From Microbacterium sp. 8M (GTDB taxonomy: Bacteria > Actinomycetota > Actinomycetes > Actinomycetales > Microbacteriaceae), in the NCBI RefSeq assembly GCF_902506375.1, contig NZ_LR733284.1, positions 3,556,160 through 3,620,159 on the forward strand: 64,000 nucleotides of DNA, given 5' to 3'. Below, piece after piece: positions 1-8,220 of the stretch (the stretch's first letter is position 1; each line of letters opens with the position of its first letter). Made by a program: the position numbers and the translations under genes. The notes under the pieces were generated by a model that searched no databases, had not been told where the DNA came from, and saw only the letters and a program-made list of their open reading frames with translations.

Positions 1-1
1 C

Positions 2-1213
2 TTCCTGGTGCCGATCCTCACCGGATTCCCGGTGCCGACCACCCTCCTGTTCAGCGGCGTGGGAACGCTGCTCTTCCTGCTGATCACGCGCAACAAGCTG
101 CCCAGCTACCTCGGATCCTCGTTCGCGTTCATCGCACCGGTCACGGCCGCGACGGCGGCGCACGCGACCGGGGCGGACAAGGGCATCGGCGCCGCGCTCG
201 CGGGCATCGTCTCGGTCGGCGTGCTGCTCGCGCTCATCGGCGTCGTCGTGCACGTCGCCGGCGTGAAGTGGGTGGACCGGTTCCTGCCGCCGGTGCTCGC
301 CGGCACGATCGTCGCCCTCATCGGGTTCAATCTCGCCGGCGCCGCCTACGGCAACTTCGCGAAGGCGCCGGTCACGGCGACCTTCACGCTCGCGATCACC
401 ATCGTGTTCGCCGTGCTGTTCCGCGGATTCCTGGGCCGCATCTCGATCTTCCTCGGCGTGATCGCGGGTTACATCTTCGCGGCGTTCCGCGGCGAGCTCG
501 ACTTCTCGGCTGTCGACAAGGCCGCCTGGGTGGGACTTCCGACCTTCCACTTCCCGGACTTCGGCACGCCCACGGTGTGGAGCGGCATCGCGATGTTCCT
601 GCCGGTGGTGCTCGTGCTGATCGCCGAGAACGTCGGCCACGTGCGCGGCGTCGCCACGATGGTCGAGGATCCGGAGATCAACGCGCAGACCGGCAAGGCG
701 CTCATCGCGGACGGCGTCTCGACCACCCTCGCCGGATTCTTCGGCGGATCCGGCACCACGACCTACGGCGAGAACATCGGCGTCATGGCGTCGACGCGCG
801 TCTATTCGACAGCGGCCTACTGGGTGGCCGGCATCGCGGCGATCCTGCTCAGCCTCTCGCCCAAGTTCGGCGCGATCATCAACTCCGTGCCGGCCGGCGT
901 CCTCGGCGGCATCACCACCGGTCTCTACGGCCTCATCGGCGTGATCGGCATCAAGATCTGGGTGGACAACCGCGTCGACTTCTCCCGCCCGGTGAACCAG
1001 TACACGGCCGCGGTCGCGCTGATCATCGCCGTCGGCGGCTTCTCGATCTCCATCAAGGACTCGGGCTTCATGCTCGGCGGCATCGTGATCGCCACGGTCG
1101 CCGCGATCGTCATCTACCACGGCGGAAACGCGATCGCCCGGCTCCGCAGGAGCGGTGCGGACGACCCGCGTCCGCTCGAGGCGGTCGGCCCGATGGGCGG
1201 CGACCCGGCCTGA
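2..1213 (+). CDS. NCS2-family uracil/xanthine permease (5' partial)
   Basis: Integral membrane nucleobase:proton symporter of the NCS2/UraA family, expected to import uracil or a related base across the cytoplasmic membrane. The reading frame is open to the left edge, and the first visible residues (FLVPILTGFPVPTTLLFSG) already belong to an internal helix, so the true start lies outside the window. Family hallmarks are visible: LPSYLGSSFAFIAPV, an AENVGHVRG segment where UraA has its first substrate-binding Glu, and TTYGENIGV where it has the second. About 404 residues remain, most of the usual 430-450. The short C-terminal tail is charged. The gene converges on the TetR gene and ends at a strong hairpin. 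Family is sure; the exact base transported is not. Confidence 0.93.
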   Translation, partial: FLVPILTGFPVPTTLLFSGVGTLLFLLITRNKLPSYLGSSFAFIAPVTAATAAHATGADKGIGAALAGIVSVGVLLALIGVVVHVAGVKWVDRFLPPVLAGTIVALIGFNLAGAAYGNFAKAPVTATFTLAITIVFAVLFRGFLGRISIFLGVIAGYIFAAFRGELDFSAVDKAAWVGLPTFHFPDFGTPTVWSGIAMFLPVVLVLIAENVGHVRGVATMVEDPEINAQTGKALIADGVSTTLAGFFGGSGTTTYGENIGVMASTRVYSTAAYWVAGIAAILLSLSPKFGAIINSVPAGVLGGITTGLYGLIGVIGIKIWVDNRVDFSRPVNQYTAAVALIIAVGGFSISIKDSGFMLGGIVIATVAAIVIYHGGNAIARLRRSGADDPRPLEAVGPMGGDPA

Positions 1214-1221
1214 CCGGTCCG

Positions 1222-1252
1222 GCGCTCGCGCGTCACTGCGACGCGCGAGCGC
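1222..1252. terminator. bidirectional hairpin between convergent genes
   Basis: A perfect 13-bp inverted repeat (GCGCTCGCGCGTC at 1222-1234, complement at 1240-1252) with a 5-nt loop. It sits just after the permease stop and overlaps the stop codon of the convergent TetR gene, so it can terminate both transcripts. No U-tract is visible on either side. Confidence 0.6.
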
Positions 1253-1931
1253 GGGGCTCGGATCCGTCTCCGCCTCCGGGCAGGGACGTCAGGCGGTGCA
1301 GCGGCGTCTGCGGATCCGGCAGGTCGTACAGCCGGTGCACCCAGCGCCGCGCCGGCTCCAGCGGGTAGGAGTCGCCGTAGATGATGCACTGCCCCACGAT
1401 GCCGTCCAGCAGACTCCGGAGCATGATCTCCTGGATCGCCGGATCCTCCTCGCCGCGCTCGCGGAAGATCGCGCGCACCGCGTCCTCGGCGGCGGTCACG
1501 GCGGCGGCGTGCCGGCGCTCCGCCGCGGCGAAGAGCTCCCGCGTCGACGGCCGCTGCTGCAGGGCGAAGATCACCCGCTGCAGCGGGAGCGCGACGGCGG
1601 TCATGCCGAGCACGGTGTCGATGATGCCCGCGAGGCGCACCTCGGGCGGCGGTGCGGCGGACGCGTTGCGGGGCGTCTCCTCCGCGTCCGCGGTGCCGTG
1701 CGCGATTCCGAAGAGCACCTCGAACCAGCGGTCCACGATCGCCCCGATCAGCTGCTCCTTGCCGCCGAAGTAGTAGTTGACCATGCCCTGGGCGACGCCG
1801 GCGCGACCGGTGATCTCGGCGATGGTGGCGCCCTCGATGCCGCGCTCGGCGAAGACGTCGATCGCCGCCTGGAGGAGGCTCTCGCGCGAACGCTCCCTGG
1901 CGAGACGGTTCTGCTCCGCAGAGCGTGCCAT
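1233..1931 (-). CDS. TetR-family transcriptional regulator
   Basis: A 232-residue DNA-binding repressor-type protein. The N-terminal helix-turn-helix reads IDVFAERGIEGATIAEITGRAGVAQGMVNYYFGGKEQL, cited in pieces: ATIAEITGRAGVAQG is the recognition region and MVNYYFGGKEQL the conserved TetR end of the domain. The C-terminal ligand domain is divergent and its ligand is unknown. I chose the ATG at 1931 because GGAAGG lies 8 nt upstream; the longer frame to 2003 adds an Arg-rich stretch without a better ribosome site. The gene converges on the permease, but nothing shows that it controls it. Confidence 0.85.
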   Translation of the reverse strand: MARSAEQNRLARERSRESLLQAAIDVFAERGIEGATIAEITGRAGVAQGMVNYYFGGKEQLIGAIVDRWFEVLFGIAHGTADAEETPRNASAAPPPEVRLAGIIDTVLGMTAVALPLQRVIFALQQRPSTRELFAAAERRHAAAVTAAEDAVRAIFRERGEEDPAIQEIMLRSLLDGIVGQCIIYGDSYPLEPARRWVHRLYDLPDPQTPLHRLTSLPGGGDGSEPRARASQ

Positions 1932-2151
1932 GCGCGACGCCTTCCGGTTCCGTTGCCGGGTGACGGATCCATTCGCTAGATTAATCACTGAACGTGGATT
2001 CAACCTATGTTGATCACGTCACCGGAGGAAGCCGCGGGCGTCTAGGGGGCACACCGCGGGTGACCGGTTTCTGGGGGATCGGTCGGCGATGCCTCGCCTT
2101 CCGAGCCGTGCACGGCCGGGAGGCGAGGCACAACCGAGGCGCGAGGACGGC

Positions 2152-2778
2152 TCAGCGCCGGATGATCCGCTGCTCGATGGCCGCCGCCACCGCGCCCGCC
2201 CGGGTGTCGACGCCGAGCTTGCCGTAGATGTGCGAGAGGTGCGACTTCACGGTCGCCTCGGAGACGAAGAGCGCCTTCGCCAGCTCGCGGTTGCCGAGCC
2301 CGTCGGCGAGCAGTTCGAGCACCTCGACCTCGCGCTCCGTCATGCGCGGCTCGGGAGAGGAGGCGCGGCGGATCAGCACCGCCGCGACCGAGGGCGCGAG
2401 CGCGGGCTCGCCGCGGTGCACCGCGTGGATCCCCGCGAACAGCTGATCCGGCGGGGAGTCCTTGAGCAGGTACCCGGCGGCGCCGGCGTCGAGCGCACGC
2501 AGGATGTCGGACTCGCTGTCGTAGGTGGTCAGCACGAGCACGGCGGGGGGATCCGGCAGCGTCCGGATGCGTCCCGTCGCGGCGATCCCGCCCTCCCCGT
2601 CGCCGAGGCTCAGGTCCATCAGCACCACGTCCGGCCGCTCCGCCTCGACCGCCCGGACAGCATCGGCGGCGCTGGACGCCTCGCCCACCACGACGAGGTC
2701 GTCGGAGGATTCGAGCAGGGCGCGCAGGCCCGCGCGCACCACCGGGTGGTCGTCCACCAGCACGATCCGCAGGGTCAT
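2152..2778 (-). CDS. NarL/LuxR-type response regulator
   Basis: A 208-residue response regulator of the NarL/FixJ class. The receiver domain occupies residues 1-120, with the acidic pair DD at 9-10, the phosphoacceptor Asp55 in VLMDLS, the conserved Thr in VLVLTTYD and Lys in YLLKDSPP. The LuxR-type helix-turn-helix (MTEREVEVLELLADGLGNRE, then ATVKSHLSHIYGKLGV) fills residues about 143-205. Its ATG overlaps the stop of the sensor kinase gene by 4 bp, so the two are translationally coupled and form one two-component system. The regulated genes are not evident from the window. Confidence 0.95.
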   Translation of the reverse strand: MTLRIVLVDDHPVVRAGLRALLESSDDLVVVGEASSAADAVRAVEAERPDVVLMDLSLGDGEGGIAATGRIRTLPDPPAVLVLTTYDSESDILRALDAGAAGYLLKDSPPDQLFAGIHAVHRGEPALAPSVAAVLIRRASSPEPRMTEREVEVLELLADGLGNRELAKALFVSEATVKSHLSHIYGKLGVDTRAGAVAAAIEQRIIRR

Positions 2779-4109
2779 CGGGTCTCCTTCTGCGGATCCG
2801 CACCGGATCCGTCCTCCGTGCGGGATCGACCTTCCACCGGGGCACCTTCGGCGACGCCGGATCCGTCCTCCATGCGGGATCCGTCCGCGCCGTCGGCGCT
2901 CCTCGGGAACACCAGCGTCACCGTCGTGCCCTCTCCCGGCGCGCTCTCCACCTGCAGCTCGCCGCCGAGCTGCGCGATGCGCTCGGCCATGCCGCGGATC
3001 CCCTGACCGCGGCCGGATGCACGCCGCTGCGCCGCGCGGGCCCTCATCGCCGCGGGCCGGGCGTCGAAGCCGACGCCGTCGTCGCGGATGTCCAGGCGCA
3101 GCTCGTCCGGTTGCGCCGTGAGGCTCACCACCGCCCGCGTTGCGCGGGCGTGCTCGGTCACGTTCGCGAGCGCGCCGCGCACGGTGCGGATGATCGCCGA
3201 CGCCACCGGCAACGGCACCTCGGTGGCCGTTCCGTGGCTGGCGAACTGCACGTCCACACCGCGGCCGGAGGCCTCCTCGACCACGCGCGCGAGCGCGGCG
3301 GGCAGGGATCCGGCGGCGCCCTCGAGCTCACCCGGCGCGAGGTCGCGCACCACCCGGCGCACCTCTTCCAGGGCCGAACGCGCCGTGCCGGCGGCGGAGC
3401 GCACCTGGGCACGGGCCACGTCGGGGCGACGCTCCCAGCCCTGCTCCGACGCCTGCAGCAGGAGGTTGATACTGGACAGGTCCTGACCGACGGAGTCGTG
3501 GATCTCGCGGGACAGGCGGGCCCTCTCGGCGAGCGCCCCGGCGCGGTGCTGCGCCGCAGACAGGTCCGCCTGCGTCGCCGTGAGCTCGTCCACGAGCTGC
3601 TGCCGGGCGCGGGCCTCGCGGTCGAGGGCACGGTAGGCGACGATCGTGGCGAACGCGATGCCGATCGGTCCCGCGACGAGCGTCGGGTCGAACAGCGCCG
3701 CGAGCCGCAGCTCGGCGGCGATCACGACCGCCGTCATCGTGGCGATCACCGCCGTCGCCGGCCAGAACGGCAGGATCTGCAGCACGCCGAAGGCGAGGGG
3801 CACGGCGCACCACGCGAACGACGGAGCGATCAGGGTGAGCACGGCCCAGAGCGCGCACACCACGAGGGTCCACACCGCGGGCCACGCACCGCGGCGCGGC
3901 ACCACGCCCTGCAGCACGGCGGCCCCGACCAGCACCGCGGCGCCCGCCATCACGGCGATCGCGTTCTCCCCCTCGCCGTGGCGCAGGAGGTACCGGATGG
4001 CGCTGACCACGATGAGGGCGATGAGCACGACCTGCAGCGCCCGCCCGAAGCGCACCGGGGCGAGGATGCCGCGTGCGCCGTCGCTCGCGCCCTGCCCCGC
4101 CTCGTCCAT
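2775..4109 (-). CDS. sensor histidine kinase, HisKA_3 (NarL-partner) type
   Basis: A 444-residue membrane sensor kinase. The N-terminal half has about five or six hydrophobic segments and no large extracellular loop, so the signal is probably sensed in or at the membrane. A short coiled region leads to the dimerisation/phosphoacceptor box SREIHDSVGQDLSS with His204, followed by a HATPase_c domain containing DIRDDGVGFD and GQGIRGMAERIAQLGG. The last ~40 residues are a low-complexity acidic tail in which the MEDGSG/TEDGSG unit occurs twice. The gene overlaps its response regulator by 4 bp. A TAGGCT hexamer 6 nt before the ATG suggests a leaderless transcript. Confidence 0.93.
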   Translation of the reverse strand: MDEAGQGASDGARGILAPVRFGRALQVVLIALIVVSAIRYLLRHGEGENAIAVMAGAAVLVGAAVLQGVVPRRGAWPAVWTLVVCALWAVLTLIAPSFAWCAVPLAFGVLQILPFWPATAVIATMTAVVIAAELRLAALFDPTLVAGPIGIAFATIVAYRALDREARARQQLVDELTATQADLSAAQHRAGALAERARLSREIHDSVGQDLSSINLLLQASEQGWERRPDVARAQVRSAAGTARSALEEVRRVVRDLAPGELEGAAGSLPAALARVVEEASGRGVDVQFASHGTATEVPLPVASAIIRTVRGALANVTEHARATRAVVSLTAQPDELRLDIRDDGVGFDARPAAMRARAAQRRASGRGQGIRGMAERIAQLGGELQVESAPGEGTTVTLVFPRSADGADGSRMEDGSGVAEGAPVEGRSRTEDGSGADPQKETR

Positions 4110-4115
4110 GGCCTC

Positions 4116-4121
4116 AGCCTA
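4116..4121 (-). promoter_or_regulatory. -10 hexamer TAGGCT, 6 nt before kinase start
   Basis: On the minus strand TAGGCT ends 6 nt before the sensor-kinase ATG, so transcription would begin at or next to the start codon. There is no ribosome binding site in this short gap. The same spacing recurs at other genes in the window. Confidence 0.5.
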
Positions 4122-4294
4122 GGCAGCCCGGATCCGGACCCGCATCATCCGATCGGCCAGGATCCGCGCCGCCGGATGCGCGGCGAGGATCCCGCTCGGG
4201 AGGCTGACCGTTCTCAGGACGATCTGCGCGTGTTCACGGCCGCACGGCGGACCCGCACGCCTGGCACCGAATTCCTCCTAAGAACCGTCACCCG

Positions 4295-5338
4295 TCAGGC
4301 GGAGCCGCGCACCACCAGCTCGGTGCCGAGGATCGTGCGCCGTGGCGGAGCGGATCCGGTGAGCCGGTCGATGAGCACGCCGGCGAGCGCCTCTCCCTGC
4401 GCATGCATGGGCTGTCGGACCGTCGTGAGCGCCGGGTCGGTCGACAGCGCCACCGTGGAGTCGTCGAAGCCGACGATCGCGACGTCCTCGGGCACCCGCA
4501 CGCCCGCGCCACGGAGGGTGCGCAGCACGCCGCGGGCCATGAGGTCGCTCGCCGCGAAGACCGCATCGGGCAGCACGCCGCCCGGCTCTGCCGCGCGGGC
4601 CAGCAGCTCCTGGGCCGCACGCGCGCCGCTCGCCTCGGAGTAGTCGCCGGCGAGCTCGGCGAACGGGGCGAGGCCCGCCGCGGCGAGCCCGTCCCGGAAC
4701 CCGGCGAGGCGGTCCACCGCCCCCGCCATCGACAGCGGCCCGGTCACCGTCGCGATCCGGCGCCGCCCGGTGGCGACCAGGTGCGCGACGCCCTGCCGGG
4801 CGCCGGCCACGTTGTCCACGTCCACGAACCAGTCGTCGTCCCGGCCGTTGGCGCGCCGCCCGCCGAACACGACGGGAACGGCCTCGACGATGCGGTCCAC
4901 GAACGCGTCGCTGTTGTGGTGCGACAGGATGATCGCGCCGTCCACTCCGCCGTTGCGCACGAAGCCGGTCATCCGCCCGCCGGGGTCGTCGCTCGCGATG
5001 AGGAGGTTGAGGATGTAGTCGGAGCGCGCGATCCGGTCGCCGATGCCCGCGACGACGGCGCCGAAATAGGGATCCCCGAAGAAGCGCCGGGTGTCCTCCG
5101 GCACCACCAGCGCGATCGCGTGCGTCTGCCGCAGCGCGAGCGAGCGCGCCGCCCGATTGGGCACATAGCCGAGGCGCGCGATGGCGTCCTGCACGGCGGC
5201 GAGCGCCTCGGGGCTCACCGCGGTCGATCCGTTCACCACGCGGGACACGGTCGACCGGGACACCCCCGCGGCGGTGGCGACCTCCTCGATCGTCGCGCGG
5301 GGTGCGCGGAGCGGATCCGGATCCGTCGTCCCGGCCAT
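4295..5338 (-). CDS. LacI-family repressor of the adjacent GH1 gene
   Basis: A 347-residue LacI/GalR repressor. The N-terminal headpiece has the helix-turn-helix ATIEEVATAAGVSRSTVSRV and the hinge LGYVPNRAARSLALRQT; the remainder is a periplasmic-binding-protein-like sugar sensor ending in TDPALTTVRQP and a VVRGSA tail. The ATG lies 4 bp after the beta-glucosidase stop, so both genes share an operon. The palindrome TGGGAGCGCTCCCA before that operon is the classical CebR-type site of actinobacteria, so this protein most likely represses its own operon and is released by cellobiose or a related beta-glucoside. The effector is inference. Confidence 0.93.
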   Translation of the reverse strand: MAGTTDPDPLRAPRATIEEVATAAGVSRSTVSRVVNGSTAVSPEALAAVQDAIARLGYVPNRAARSLALRQTHAIALVVPEDTRRFFGDPYFGAVVAGIGDRIARSDYILNLLIASDDPGGRMTGFVRNGGVDGAIILSHHNSDAFVDRIVEAVPVVFGGRRANGRDDDWFVDVDNVAGARQGVAHLVATGRRRIATVTGPLSMAGAVDRLAGFRDGLAAAGLAPFAELAGDYSEASGARAAQELLARAAEPGGVLPDAVFAASDLMARGVLRTLRGAGVRVPEDVAIVGFDDSTVALSTDPALTTVRQPMHAQGEALAGVLIDRLTGSAPPRRTILGTELVVRGSA

Positions 5339-5342
5339 GAGC

Positions 5343-6803
5343 TCAGACCGCCCGTGCGGCGATGATCCGCGCGTACTCCCGGCCGGAGTCCTTCACCGTG
5401 CGCTGCTGGGTGCCGTAGTCCACCCGCACGATCCCGAACCGCTTGTCGTAGCCCCAGGCCCACTCGTAGTTGTCGAGCAGCGACCACGCGAAGTACCCGC
5501 GCACGTCCACGCCCTCGTCGATCGCGTCGTACACGGCCGCGATGTGCTCGCGCAGGAACATGGCGCGCTCGGCGTCGTGCACCTGTCCGTCCTCGACCAC
5601 ATCGTCGTAGGCCGCGCCGTTCTCGGTGACGTAGAGCGGCAGACCCGGCGCGTACTCGGCGCCGAGGCGGCGCAGCAGACGGGTGAGCCCCTCGGGCTGC
5701 ACCTCCCAGTCCATGCCGGTGCGGGGCAGCCCGCGCTCGACCCAGTGCACGTCGTCGGCAGCGGGGAACGGCGAGCGCGTGCGCCGTACGGTCACCCCGT
5801 CGCCGCCGCCGTCGTGCGGGGTGCCCTCACTGCCCGGCTGGGGCGTGCCGGAGAGCAGCTCGCCGTGGTAGTAGTTGACGCCCAGGCAGTCCAGGGGCGT
5901 GGCGATCGTGTCGTGGTCGCCGTCGTGGATCGCCGCGGCCCAGCGCCGCACGGCCACCGGATCCACTTCGCGGATGTCCGCGACGACGTCGGCCGGGTAG
6001 GCGCCGCGCAGCAGCGGATCCAGGAACCAGCGGTTGAACTGGCCGTCGATGCGCCGCGCCGCATCGGCGTCCGCGGGGTCGCGCGGATCGGCCGGATCCG
6101 CGACCGTGAGGTTGAGCGTGATGCCCAGGTCCAGCTGGGGATCCCGCTCGCGCAGCGCCTGGACCGTGCGGCCGTGCGCGAGCAGCAGGTGGTGCGCGGC
6201 GAGCATGCCGTCCTCGATGCTGACCCGCCCTGGCGCGTGCACGCCCGCCGTGTACGACAGGAACGAGGAGCACCACGGCTCGTTCAGCGTGGTCCAGTGC
6301 TTCACCCGGTCGCCGAGCACGTCATGCACGCTGAGCGCGTACTCGACGAACCGGTCCACGGTGTCGCGAGACGTCCACCCGCCCTTCTCCTCGAGCGCCT
6401 GGGGGAGGTCCCAGTGGTACAGCGTCAGCCAGGGCACGATCCCATGGCCGTCCGCGTCCTTCGCGAGCAGCTCGTCGACGAGACGGTCGTAGAACGCCAG
6501 GCCCGCCGGATTCACCGCGCCGCCGTCGGGCCGCACCCGGGCCCAGGAGGTGGAGAAGCGGTACACCTGAAGGCCGAGCTCGCGCATCAGCCGCACATCG
6601 TCGGGATAACGGTGGTAGTGGTCGCAGGCCACATCGCCGGTGTCGCCGTTCTGCACCGCGCCCGGCACGCGCGCGAACGCGTCCCAGATCGAGGCGGTGC
6701 GGCCGTCCTCGAAGGCGGCGCCCTCGATCTGGTAGGCGGCTGTGGCCGCGCCGAACAGGAAGCCGTCGGGGAACCGGCGGGCGGACTCATCCACGGTGCT
6801 CAT
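5343..6803 (-). CDS. GH1 beta-glucosidase
   Basis: A 486-residue cytoplasmic glycoside hydrolase of family 1 that cleaves terminal beta-glucosyl residues from cellobiose-like sugars with retention. The N-terminal FPDGFLFGAATAAYQIEGA signature, acid/base Glu175 in TTLNEPW and nucleophile Glu394 in YVTENGAAYDD are all present. Length is typical and there is no signal peptide. I chose ATG 6803 because GAAGGAG precedes it; the frame extends to 6860 but would include an Arg-rich stretch without homology. It heads an operon with the LacI gene and has a CebR-like operator about 70 bp upstream. Confidence 0.96.
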   Translation of the reverse strand: MSTVDESARRFPDGFLFGAATAAYQIEGAAFEDGRTASIWDAFARVPGAVQNGDTGDVACDHYHRYPDDVRLMRELGLQVYRFSTSWARVRPDGGAVNPAGLAFYDRLVDELLAKDADGHGIVPWLTLYHWDLPQALEEKGGWTSRDTVDRFVEYALSVHDVLGDRVKHWTTLNEPWCSSFLSYTAGVHAPGRVSIEDGMLAAHHLLLAHGRTVQALRERDPQLDLGITLNLTVADPADPRDPADADAARRIDGQFNRWFLDPLLRGAYPADVVADIREVDPVAVRRWAAAIHDGDHDTIATPLDCLGVNYYHGELLSGTPQPGSEGTPHDGGGDGVTVRRTRSPFPAADDVHWVERGLPRTGMDWEVQPEGLTRLLRRLGAEYAPGLPLYVTENGAAYDDVVEDGQVHDAERAMFLREHIAAVYDAIDEGVDVRGYFAWSLLDNYEWAWGYDKRFGIVRVDYGTQQRTVKDSGREYARIIAARAV

Positions 6804-6873
6804 GCGGGTGGTTGCTCCTTCGCGGTGGCGGCGCGGCGCATCGGACGGGGGTCCGCGCATCCCGGACAGGCTA

Positions 6874-6887
6874 TGGGAGCGCTCCCA
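6874..6887. promoter_or_regulatory. CebR-like LacI operator TGGGAGCGCTCCCA
   Basis: A perfect 14-bp palindrome between the GH1 gene and apt, 71 bp from the GH1 start. It equals the known CebR/cellulose-utilisation box of Streptomyces and relatives. The probable ligand is the LacI protein encoded at 4295-5338. Confidence 0.85.
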
Positions 6888-6920
6888 CAGCTGTCAACAG
6901 CCGGGCGCGCGGATGACGCG

Positions 6921-6926
6921 TACCCT
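6921..6926 (+). promoter_or_regulatory. -10 hexamer TACCCT, 6 nt before apt start
   Basis: TACCCT is followed by exactly 6 nt and the GTG of apt, with no Shine-Dalgarno sequence between, which fits a leaderless mRNA. Confidence 0.5.
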
Positions 6927-6932
6927 GGTCCG

Positions 6933-7454
6933 GTGACCTCCTCGCCCGCGCTCGTCCGCGCCGAATCGCTCATCCGCTCCGTGCCCGACTACCCTCAGCC
7001 GGGCATCCTGTTCCGCGACATCACGCCTCTGCTGGCCGACCGCGAGGCGCTGCAGGCGACGACCGAGGCGCTCGTCGCCCCGTTCCGCGGCGCGTTCGAC
7101 GTGGTCGCGGGCATCGAAGCACGCGGATTCATCCTCGCCGGGGCCGCCGCGATCGAGGCGGGATCCGGGTTCGTGCCGATCCGCAAGGCCGGCAAGCTGC
7201 CGCTCCCCGCCGCTGCGGTCGACTACGCGCTGGAGTACGGCACCGCGACGATCGAGATGCACGAGGATCTGCCCGCCGGATCCCGGATCCTGCTCATCGA
7301 CGACGTGCTCGCCACCGGCGGCACCCTCGCCGCCGGCCGGCGCATCGTGGAGCAGCTCGGCTACACGGTCGCGGGGATCTCGGTGCTCTTCGAGATCGAC
7401 GGTCTCGGCGGACGCGACGTGGTCGGCGACGTGCACACCGTGTTCCGCAGCTGA
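6933..7454 (+). CDS. apt: adenine phosphoribosyltransferase
   Basis: A 173-residue cytoplasmic purine-salvage enzyme that makes AMP from adenine and PRPP. The start of the protein (IRSVPDYPQPGILFRDITPLL) and GIEARGFILAGA are diagnostic of Apt, and the PRPP-binding loop ILLIDDVLATGGTL is intact, as is RKAGKLP. The GTG at 6933 is chosen because the conserved IRSVPDYP begins 14 residues later and a TACCCT -10 box lies 6 nt upstream. The frame stays open far upstream, but that part is the antisense of the GH1 and LacI genes. It converges on the MerR gene. Confidence 0.96.
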   Translation: MTSSPALVRAESLIRSVPDYPQPGILFRDITPLLADREALQATTEALVAPFRGAFDVVAGIEARGFILAGAAAIEAGSGFVPIRKAGKLPLPAAAVDYALEYGTATIEMHEDLPAGSRILLIDDVLATGGTLAAGRRIVEQLGYTVAGISVLFEIDGLGGRDVVGDVHTVFRS

Positions 7455-7480
7455 GCGGAGCCGTCCGGCACCCCGATCGC

Positions 7481-8131
7481 TCACACCCCTCCGGCGCCTG
7501 GCGCACCGGCGCCCTCGCCGGACATGCGGCGCACGGCCGCCGAGGTGTGCGCGAGCTGGTTGAGCGCCGCGAACATGCGGTTCTGGGTCGCGGCGCCGAT
7601 GAGGAGGTTCCGCGCCATCACGTCGAGGGTCGCGTCGGGCCGGATGCTGTCGATGTCGCCGTCCGCCAGCGGCGCCAGTCCTCGCGCATACTCGGCGAGC
7701 TGATCCAGCTCGTAGACGAAGCCGCCGCGGGCCGAGGCCGCGAGCGCCGCAGCCAGCGCCCGCGCGGCGACGCTGTCGACCTGCGGCCAGCCCGCACGCC
7801 GGATGAGCTCGTCCACCTGCTGCGCGAACCACGTCGGCGGCTCCTCGTCTGCGGCCAGGCCGGTCGCGATGAGCTGGCAGGCCTGCATCACGTCGACCAC
7901 CGGCGTGCCGGGCGCATCGATCAGGGCGGTGAGCGCGCGGACCCGCTCGATCGACGCGTCGAACTCCGTGCGCATGGTCTGGATCAGCGCCACGCGTTCG
8001 ACGTGCCGCTCGTCGTACACAGCCGTGGTCTGATTGCGCAGACGACCCGGCGGCAGCACGCCCTCGCGGATCCAGTACTTGATCGCGGCCTTCGAGGCGC
8101 CCGTGCGCTGCGCGAGCTCCGCGAGCTTCAT
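7481..8131 (-). CDS. MerR-family transcriptional regulator
   Basis: A 216-residue regulator. The MerR winged helix starts MKLAELAQRTGASKAAIKYW with IREGVLPPGRLRNQTTAVYD following, then a helical C-terminal region with no recognisable metal-binding cysteines, so it is not a classical metal sensor. I start at 8131, where GGGAGGC stands before the ATG, rather than at 8173. The gene is divergent from the DUF2306 gene with an 89-bp shared upstream region, which makes that gene a possible target; this is inference from position only. Confidence 0.88.
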   Translation of the reverse strand: MKLAELAQRTGASKAAIKYWIREGVLPPGRLRNQTTAVYDERHVERVALIQTMRTEFDASIERVRALTALIDAPGTPVVDVMQACQLIATGLAADEEPPTWFAQQVDELIRRAGWPQVDSVAARALAAALAASARGGFVYELDQLAEYARGLAPLADGDIDSIRPDATLDVMARNLLIGAATQNRMFAALNQLAHTSAAVRRMSGEGAGAPGAGGV

Positions 8132-8208
8132 GCTGCCTCCCTGCCGTGGACGATTGGATCCTGGATCCCGCATCCGCTATCCAGGATGCGGTCGCGTGCC
8201 CGCGAACC

Positions 8209-8214
8209 TACCGT
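8209..8214 (+). promoter_or_regulatory. -10 hexamer TACCGT, 6 nt before DUF2306 gene
   Basis: TACCGT lies 6 nt before the ATG at 8221 and no ribosome binding site intervenes, so the mRNA may begin at the start codon. Confidence 0.4.
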
Positions 8215-8220
8215 GTGCGC

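Noticed and set aside
2004..2151. Possible gene or RNA between TetR and the response regulator
   Set aside because: 148 bp with no conserved frame or stable structure; an AATC/GATT inverted repeat near the TetR start is too weak to call an operator.
2804..2881. Duplicated 26-bp segment coding the kinase tail
   Set aside because: Two near-identical stretches give two acidic EDGSG units, but this is low-complexity tail sequence and too short to claim more.
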